Program-made: the position numbers and the translations under genes
Notes under the pieces: generated by a model
Told to the model about the DNA's origin: nothing
The model's database searches: none
What the model saw: the letters and a program-made list of their open reading frames with translations, nothing else
Part shown: positions 5,882-10,469 of the stretch, piece by piece
Numbering within the stretch: the stretch's first letter is position 1
Layout of the letters: each line of letters starts with the position of its first letter
NCBI GenBank assembly: GCA_913061385.1
Contig: CAJXTM010000059.1
Span: forward strand, 1 to 10,469
Length of the DNA: 10,469 nt
Reading direction: 5' to 3'
Origin: an uncultured Rhodopirellula sp.
Lineage (GTDB): Bacteria > Planctomycetota > Planctomycetia > Pirellulales > Pirellulaceae

Positions 5882-7312
5882 TCAAAGCCTTGAACCCAAT
5901 GGTTTTAAACGCCATCGTTTCCCGTCACACACAGCATAATTTATCTGCTGCAACGAATTCAGCACGCGGTCTATCTGAAAGTCAATTTCGACATCAACGG
6001 CTTCCCGCAAAATTCGTTCGCAGCGACGACGCAAGCGGCGCGGACTAAGAGGTTCAGCAGCGGTCTGCAACGCATAGCAGGCGACAATCAATTCACATGT
6101 TCTCTGCCGATGCGCTTGCTGAATGATACGGTGCCCCACCCCGGCATTGGTATCCAGTTTCTGGAAGTAGAGATTCCTTGTCAGTTTCAATTCCCGCTTC
6201 TTTTTGGCTTCAAAGTAACCCAGCGTACTTTTCACCAAATATCCGATCAGTAGCCCAGCAAGAATCAATGACCAATGCAATGCGATCACGGCAAACAGAA
6301 TTGCGTATTGTGCTATTTTGCGGAGTGACATCAGGAATCCTCCCAAGCTGGGAACAATGATCTTTACGTGATCCAGTCCTGATATTCGCACCCGCGCACC
6401 GGGCAACAGGGTATCAACATCTTCCTTAGGAATATTTTTGAACATTCGCAGATGTACTTTATTCGGGGCCAACGCCTCGTCACCAGGCAAATCTGATTTC
6501 AATTGAAAGGCAACTGTCATGCGTTGATATACCGGAATTTCAAATGCTTCCATCCGATACATTTTCCGAAATCGGCGGCGAAAACGGGTCCCCATAATGT
6601 CGCCTCGGGCATACACCACAAGTTGCTCGAACAGATCGAGGTCGACATGCAAAGGCACACCAAATTGACTGGCAATACCCACACATTTTTCGATATCCTC
6701 TCTTTCAATTTTTTTGTACCCGGCATCGTCCATGATCTGACCAAATAAATCGATCACCTTTTGCATCTGCTCTTGGGCGGGTGAATTTTGCTGTAATTGA
6801 GATTCACCATTTCCTACATTGGCGGTGTCGTGTTCAGCATGATTCTGATCAGCATCATGCTGAACGGGAAATTTCGGAACGGGAAACTTCGGAATGGCCC
6901 CGGCCGTTTCTGTTTTGGCAGACAGTCGATCCTGAGTCGAAGTTTCCATCGCGGTACTCGTCCAACGAGTCCGCAGTTGGTCACTCAGTTCAGTCCTGAG
7001 GGGCTTACAATCGGTGTCTGGGTCGACAGACGCGTAAATGGCAGAGAATTGACGGTGGTACGCTCCGGTTCGCTCGTGGTGTAATCTGTCCATCTCGTCG
7101 CAGCGTTGTCGAAATTCGAGATGCAATTTCCCCGGCAATTCACCTCTCTGAATCAGATAGTCGGCAAGCGTATCAGCCTTCAACGGAATGTACGGTTCGA
7201 TGGACCAATGTCCCGCATCATCCTGGATCATCCCATCGGTCGTGGCATTATAGAATGACCGCCCGACAGTGCTTCCGCCTTCGATTGTGAAACCAGACAG
7301 CAAACCACTCAT
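5882..7312 (-). CDS. DUF3754 (TMEM143-like) membrane protein
   Basis: A 476-aa protein whose middle and C-terminal half matches the DUF3754 family, known in eukaryotes as TMEM143; the function is unknown. The N-terminal block EPYIPLKADTLADYL and the FRQRCDEMDRLHHERTGAYHRQ stretch (about 38-100) are family-like. A low-complexity linker follows (about 105-182: repeated KFPVP, then His/Asp/Asn/Gln-rich). The core includes HLRMFKNIPKEDVDTLLPG (287-305), DHVKIIVPSLGGF (314-326), a hydrophobic stretch of about 332-363 that would form one or two membrane segments, and YFQKLDTNAGVGHRI (382-396). A basic C-terminal region (420-476) resembles a small helical domain. ATG 7312 lacks a clear Shine-Dalgarno sequence; Met28 (7231) is another possible start and would keep all family-like sequence. 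Its start codon overlaps that of the HAD gene on the opposite strand. Confidence 0.8.
   Translation of the reverse strand: MSGLLSGFTIEGGSTVGRSFYNATTDGMIQDDAGHWSIEPYIPLKADTLADYLIQRGELPGKLHLEFRQRCDEMDRLHHERTGAYHRQFSAIYASVDPDTDCKPLRTELSDQLRTRWTSTAMETSTQDRLSAKTETAGAIPKFPVPKFPVQHDADQNHAEHDTANVGNGESQLQQNSPAQEQMQKVIDLFGQIMDDAGYKKIEREDIEKCVGIASQFGVPLHVDLDLFEQLVVYARGDIMGTRFRRRFRKMYRMEAFEIPVYQRMTVAFQLKSDLPGDEALAPNKVHLRMFKNIPKEDVDTLLPGARVRISGLDHVKIIVPSLGGFLMSLRKIAQYAILFAVIALHWSLILAGLLIGYLVKSTLGYFEAKKKRELKLTRNLYFQKLDTNAGVGHRIIQQAHRQRTCELIVACYALQTAAEPLSPRRLRRRCERILREAVDVEIDFQIDRVLNSLQQINYAVCDGKRWRLKPLGSRL
6832..6865. repeat. Perfect 11-bp inverted repeat inside the DUF3754 gene
   Basis: GTTCAGCATGA (6832-6842) and TCATGCTGAAC (6855-6865) are exact reverse complements around a 12-nt loop that itself contains TGATCA. 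It falls in the low-complexity linker, encoding part of VQHDADQNHAEHDT. On the plus strand it directly adjoins a 15-bp duplication (6863-6892). Confidence 0.85.
6863..6892. repeat. 15-bp direct duplication inside the DUF3754 gene
   Basis: AACGGGAAATTTCGG (6863-6877) is repeated at 6878-6892 with one mismatch (T to C). It produces the peptide repeat KFPVPKFPV (residues 142-150) in the linker, in frame. Confidence 0.85.
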
Positions 7313-8069
7313 GAATCAATCCAATTCCGATGCATACAATGTTTCCAACCCAAAGACGCTTGCAGGATCTAAAAACGAATCGTCGCCAGGTTCATCTTCA
7401 GCCTCGCACGCAATTTGCGGGGTCGCGCTCGACATGGATGGCCTGCTTTTTGACACAGAAGGATTGTACTGGGAAGTTGGCGACACTGTATTGCAAAGAA
7501 GAGGGTTCCAGTACAGCAAAGAGTTGCAGACCCGCATGATGGGCCGTGTAGGCGTGGCCGCGTTGCAGCAGATGGTGGACTTCCATTCTCTTAAAGATAG
7601 CCCTGAAAGCTTGCTTTCGGAATCAGATGAGCTATTCGCTGCCAAGCTTGCTGACGGTGTGCCACCGATTCCCGGGGTAACCGCATGGATTGATCATTTA
7701 AGGACGCACCAAATCCCATTTGGCCTAGCGACAAGTAGCCGTCGAAGATTTGTCGAAATTCTGTTTGAGACCATTCCTTGGAAACAGGACCTCGCCTTCA
7801 TTCTGACTGGAGATGATGTTCAGCAGGGCAAACCACATCCTGAGATGTATTTACGCGCTGCGGCTCAACTTGGCATCCCGCCGGATCAGATGCTGGTGCT
7901 GGAGGACAGTGGAAATGGATGTGCAGCCGCAGTTGCTGCCGGTGCCTGCACCGTGGCTATCCCAAGCATCCATACACGAGATCAGAATTTCGATGGTGTA
8001 AAGTTGATCGCAGACACCATCAGCGATTCGCGTCTTTGGGCAATGATCAAAGCAAGAGATCAAGATTGA
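7311..8069 (+). CDS. HAD-superfamily hydrolase (subfamily IA, phosphoglucomutase-like)
   Basis: A cytoplasmic haloacid-dehalogenase-type phosphatase or phosphomutase of 252 aa. All four motifs are present: DMDGLLFDTE (41-50) with nucleophile Asp41 and acid-base Asp43, ATSSRR (140-145) with the motif II Thr/Ser, Lys174 in GKPHPEMY, and LVLEDSGNGCAAA (195-207) with the metal-binding pair Glu198-Asp199. A helical cap lies between motifs I and II. This layout is that of beta-phosphoglucomutase and sugar- or nucleotide-phosphate phosphatases; the substrate cannot be read. The 34 residues before the fold are Ser/Asn-rich and unusual, since relatives begin within a few residues of motif I. No Shine-Dalgarno sequence supports ATG 7311; TTG at 7359 or ATG at 7269 are alternatives. 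ATG 7311 overlaps the divergent DUF3754 start codon. Confidence 0.9.
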   Translation: MNQSNSDAYNVSNPKTLAGSKNESSPGSSSASHAICGVALDMDGLLFDTEGLYWEVGDTVLQRRGFQYSKELQTRMMGRVGVAALQQMVDFHSLKDSPESLLSESDELFAAKLADGVPPIPGVTAWIDHLRTHQIPFGLATSSRRRFVEILFETIPWKQDLAFILTGDDVQQGKPHPEMYLRAAAQLGIPPDQMLVLEDSGNGCAAAVAAGACTVAIPSIHTRDQNFDGVKLIADTISDSRLWAMIKARDQD

Positions 8070-8153
8070 TTGAAGTCTGCATCGTCGAATTCCGCATCCC
8101 TTCTTAGACGATTCAATCTCAGGAACGTTGTTTCCTCGGCTACTGACCAGCGA

Positions 8154-9173
8154 TCAGTTTTCGCCTGTTGCGGCCGATGTGATTTCCTCTGCGGTCGAGT
8201 CGGTGACGAACCACCCCTCGGGTGGATCGGGCAACAAAAACGCCTGATGATAGGCACGCTGCTTCAATTCGATCCAAACCAGAGTTTGCTTGTGCAATTC
8301 ACTGGGCTGAAAACGAATGGCCTTGCGCGCCAGTTTTTTTGCGCGAGAAAAGTCCTGACCGGCAGCTGCAGCTAAAGCCAGATTATGCAAAGCAGCAATT
8401 TGAGTTGGATTCCACTTCCAAGCCTCAGCCCAAAGGGTTTCAGCCTCTCCCCAACGCCCTTCACGAGCGGCACGGTTACCACGCCTAACTTTGGCACTGC
8501 CAGGCAACAGATAGGGAATTTCCAAAGTAATTCGATGACGGTCAACTGATGGCGTAATGAGACGAAGGGTCTCTCTGACCATGGCTAGGGTCAAAACCTC
8601 ATTTGGATCTGAAACATACGCCAGTTCTGGATAGAGCTCTCTAGCTGATTCAAGATCAAGAATGATTGGCTTTCCGCCTCCGGGATGTTCCGCGTCCATT
8701 CCGGTCAACCGCCATGACACACTGAGCGTTCCAGGATCCACACCACGGTGCATGGACAGATTCCGCTTGAGAATCACTTCGCCGCGAAGGACGTAATCAA
8801 CATCTTGATTGCGAGCGATGCTGGCGAAAGCCAAATCGTTTGGCACTTCTTCCACGGCGGAGACAAGCTGAATCTTATTTGTGAGTCGAGTGTCATTGCG
8901 ATCCTTGTTGGATGCAAGAGCCAGAATGTCGCCCGTGCTGACGATCGTCACCCGCCGCCCGGGATCGTCTGGGGCCTGAATGAGCAATTGCCGCTGTAAA
9001 CCACCGGTCAATTCACTCGGCCCCTGAACACCTGCCAAGGCGACCCGTTTACCCACTGCTGATTCCAGTTGCGGAGGAGCCCACGCATGGATTGGGGCTG
9101 CCATTCGACAACCGCCGCCGATCAGCAGATAGCTACAGTTCAGTAAAATCAATAGAGGGACAGAGCGGTTCAT
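8154..9173 (-). CDS. Exported or lipid-anchored protein with C-terminal TPR repeats
   Basis: I do not recognise a named family. The N-terminus is a hydrophobic export signal (about 4-21) ending in GGGC (Cys22), which could be a lipobox although it lacks the preferred Leu at -3. Residues 40-215 form an alpha/beta region: KRVALAGV, RRVTIVSTGDI, and QDVDYVLRGEVIL followed by the strand SVSWRLTG. That order is reminiscent of CsgG/LpoB-type periplasmic domains, a suggestion only. Residues 227-290 contain about two tetratricopeptide units (RAAREGRWGEAETLWAEAWK; NLALAAAAGQDFSRAKKLA), a protein-interaction module. The start is supported by AAAGG 7 nt before the ATG. It is convergent with the HAD gene and 59 nt downstream of the small gene on the same strand, so the two may share a transcript. 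A planctomycete cell-envelope role is inferred. Confidence 0.75.
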   Translation of the reverse strand: MNRSVPLLILLNCSYLLIGGGCRMAAPIHAWAPPQLESAVGKRVALAGVQGPSELTGGLQRQLLIQAPDDPGRRVTIVSTGDILALASNKDRNDTRLTNKIQLVSAVEEVPNDLAFASIARNQDVDYVLRGEVILKRNLSMHRGVDPGTLSVSWRLTGMDAEHPGGGKPIILDLESARELYPELAYVSDPNEVLTLAMVRETLRLITPSVDRHRITLEIPYLLPGSAKVRRGNRAAREGRWGEAETLWAEAWKWNPTQIAALHNLALAAAAGQDFSRAKKLARKAIRFQPSELHKQTLVWIELKQRAYHQAFLLPDPPEGWFVTDSTAEEITSAATGEN

Positions 9174-9232
9174 GCTCTGCCCTTTAAAGTTTGCCAGACC
9201 TAAGAGTCAAGTTCGATCGGCAAATTTTGACA

Positions 9233-9532
9233 TCAGGCAGAGATCGCCGCAGGTTCTTTCACAGCAACATGCAAACTTTCGCGGCGAATTCCATCACTGC
9301 CGTAAAAGATCACCGTATTTTTGGAGAAGTCACAAATCGCGGTCAGTTTCACACTTCTGGGTCCATGCACACAAAAGTACACACCGACAGTTTCTCCACT
9401 TCGAATTACTTCCCGCTGCGTCATCGGGAATTGGTGGGGCACTAGATGCCCAAGTTCACAGAGTTTTTTTTCGACGGTAACGCAAAGAGTCGAAAATTCA
9501 ATCTTGCGGGGCGATATGCCGATCATCTGCAT
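9233..9532 (-). CDS. Small hypothetical protein, 99 aa
   Basis: I do not recognise this protein with certainty, although its layout resembles small hypothetical proteins I recall from planctomycetes. It has no signal peptide. The N-terminal half is helical and amphipathic (EFSTLCVTVEKKLCELGHLVP), followed by beta-prone stretches (VGVYFCVHG, VKLTAICDFSKNTVIFYG) and a final helix. The overall pattern suggests a compact alpha/beta domain. It sits between two exported-protein genes on the same strand and ends 59 nt before the TPR gene. No clear Shine-Dalgarno sequence precedes ATG 9532. Its protein-like composition argues that it is real; the overlapping plus-strand frames are Arg/Ser/His-rich and look like shadows. 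Confidence 0.6.
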   Translation of the reverse strand: MQMIGISPRKIEFSTLCVTVEKKLCELGHLVPHQFPMTQREVIRSGETVGVYFCVHGPRSVKLTAICDFSKNTVIFYGSDGIRRESLHVAVKEPAAISA

Positions 9533-9725
9533 CCATTTGGCTGGCGGAGCAATCAGTTCAAGCCGCAGGGACGCGTTGATTCGTATCCCCGGCAGCGTTG
9601 GTATCGGCGACCCAGCCGTGGATGTTTAGCTCCCAAAAAAGTCTATAGTCGCAACTGCACTAAGGAGGGTAATGCGTGCGGATTGTGCGGCTTCGATGCC
9701 CACCTGACGATTTTCCAATGTCCGA

Positions 9726-10421
9726 TCAGTGATGAAGTAATCCTTCAGCGTCCTTCTGAGTGATACGACCGAAAATGTCGGTCAAGATTACCTGCTCTAA
9801 CGATGAGTCCCTGCCCAGAGGGATCCAACCCAGCGTGTCAGTTGTCCCCTCTACCAGCCGACCTCGTCTTTCAATGCTTGAATCGTAACGAACTCCCACC
9901 GACGACTCCGTTGCAGTCACGGAACGCCCGACATCCTCAAGGTCTTTCTGAACCACGACTTCGATGGTATATCCTGGGCCGCGTGGCCTTACTGTCACAA
10001 TTGCTCTTCTGCGAATCGATTGCAGTGTGCCCTGCCAACGTTCAAATCCGGGCGTGCTATCTTTTCGCCATGGCTCAAAACACGATGCACCAATCGCATA
10101 CGCAGTCTCAACGCGGCCGTCTAAAATGAATCCGTCCGCATTCTGAACAGGAGTCTCGCGGATGATAGGAAAATAGTCGTCAACTGCGTCGATCACCTGA
10201 GACCAGACGAATGCGTCAGGAGCAGCCGGCAGATCCAAAGGATTGGGGACAAACTGCTCTGGGGGAGCATTCCGGAAACGATAGCGAAACTGTCGACAAC
10301 CAACGCTACAAAAAAGTCCAAGAATTAGTAATGCAAGTAGCAGCAGGCAGAGCATGCGACCGCGAGCAGGAATGAAAGCATCCTGAAAATCTGACTTTGG
10401 CTGTGAATCTCTTCCATCCAT
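9726..10421 (-). CDS. Conserved planctomycete-type lipoprotein
   Basis: A 231-aa protein with a basic or polar start, a hydrophobic stretch (24-37) and CSVGC (Cys42), a plausible lipobox for lipid anchoring. The mature part includes FVWSQVIDAVDDYF (71-84), TAYAIGASCFEPWRKDS (106-122), LQSIRRRAIVTVRPRGPGYTIEVVVQKDLEDV (133-164) and GWIPLGRDSSLEQVIL (198-213), which I recall as a pattern from planctomycete exported proteins of unknown function. The role may be envelope-related, but that is inference. The first in-frame ATG is at 10421, while a downstream ATG at 10355 (Met23) would give a more typical signal length. No Shine-Dalgarno sequence supports either. Only 14 genomic bases precede 10421 before adapter sequence begins, and the frame stays open through them, so the true start could lie beyond the contig. 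Confidence 0.75.
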   Translation of the reverse strand: MDGRDSQPKSDFQDAFIPARGRMLCLLLLALLILGLFCSVGCRQFRYRFRNAPPEQFVPNPLDLPAAPDAFVWSQVIDAVDDYFPIIRETPVQNADGFILDGRVETAYAIGASCFEPWRKDSTPGFERWQGTLQSIRRRAIVTVRPRGPGYTIEVVVQKDLEDVGRSVTATESSVGVRYDSSIERRGRLVEGTTDTLGWIPLGRDSSLEQVILTDIFGRITQKDAEGLLHH

Positions 10422-10435
10422 TATCGATTCGCTGG

Positions 10436-10468
10436 CTGTCTCTTATACACATCTGACGCTGCCGACGA
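10436..10468. other. Illumina Nextera adapter read-through (not genomic)
   Basis: CTGTCTCTTATACACATCT (10436-10454) is the Tn5 mosaic end used in Nextera libraries. The next 14 bases, GACGCTGCCGACGA (10455-10468), are the reverse complement of the Nextera read 1 primer tail. The last base (10469) would be the first base of the index. This is library-preparation contamination at the contig end and should be trimmed; genomic sequence ends near 10435. Confidence 0.97.
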
Positions 10469-10469
10469 C

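Noticed and set aside
5706..5915. Minus-strand 69-aa frame with repeated TVSLKRYF
   Set aside because: The repeated peptide is only a translation of the 24-bp tandem repeat, and it overlaps the ends of scpB and DUF3754.
8121..8136. Bidirectional terminator between the HAD and TPR genes
   Set aside because: The only stem, AGGAA/TTCCT with a 6-nt loop, is 5 bp long and lacks a U-run on either strand.
9446..9763. Plus-strand 105-aa ORF
   Set aside because: Its composition is aromatic- and Arg-rich without pattern, and it overlaps two more credible minus-strand genes.
10436..10454. Native Tn5/IS50 transposon end
   Set aside because: The mosaic end is followed exactly by the Nextera read 1 adapter tail and lies at the contig edge, so it is a library artefact.

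Overview
This window looks like one end-to-end contig from a member of the Planctomycetota. The support is the mix of protein types: a DUF4416 protein, a secreted CNxCP-type thioredoxin-fold protein, a TMEM143-like DUF3754 protein, and two lipoprotein-like genes of planctomycete style. Base composition is intermediate and genes are loosely packed, with starts that often lack a Shine-Dalgarno site. The assignment is inferred from recalled family resemblance, not from a marker gene.

Both ends are technical or assembly edges. The left edge is a 15-bp tandem repeat that may be the broken 3' end of a gene. The right edge (10436-10468) is Illumina Nextera adapter read-through, not genome.

Layout: 1-627 has no convincing gene, but holds the tandem repeat and two hairpins in the leader of a low-molecular-weight tyrosine phosphatase (628-1125, +). 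Convergent to it lies a minus-strand group: a PLP aminotransferase (2081-3190), a possible small exported protein (1865-2077) and a secreted redoxin (1224-1862). A roughly 200-bp divergent intergenic region then leads to a plus-strand run: DUF4416 (3391-3951), an SDR oxidoreductase (4140-4874) and the chromosome-segregation protein ScpB (4908-5741). A 24-bp tandem repeat separates ScpB from a convergent DUF3754 membrane protein (5882-7312, -). That gene's start codon overlaps the start codon of a HAD phosphatase on the other strand (7311-8069, +). The right part carries three minus-strand genes: a TPR-containing exported protein (8154-9173), a small hypothetical protein (9233-9532) and a lipoprotein (9726-10421).

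These are mostly housekeeping or conserved-hypothetical genes with no shared pathway. I see no phage, plasmid, CRISPR, toxin-antitoxin, defence or biosynthetic system. The points worth a second look are the intergenic and intragenic repeats, the overlapping divergent starts, the small exported ORF and the long acidic tail of ScpB.
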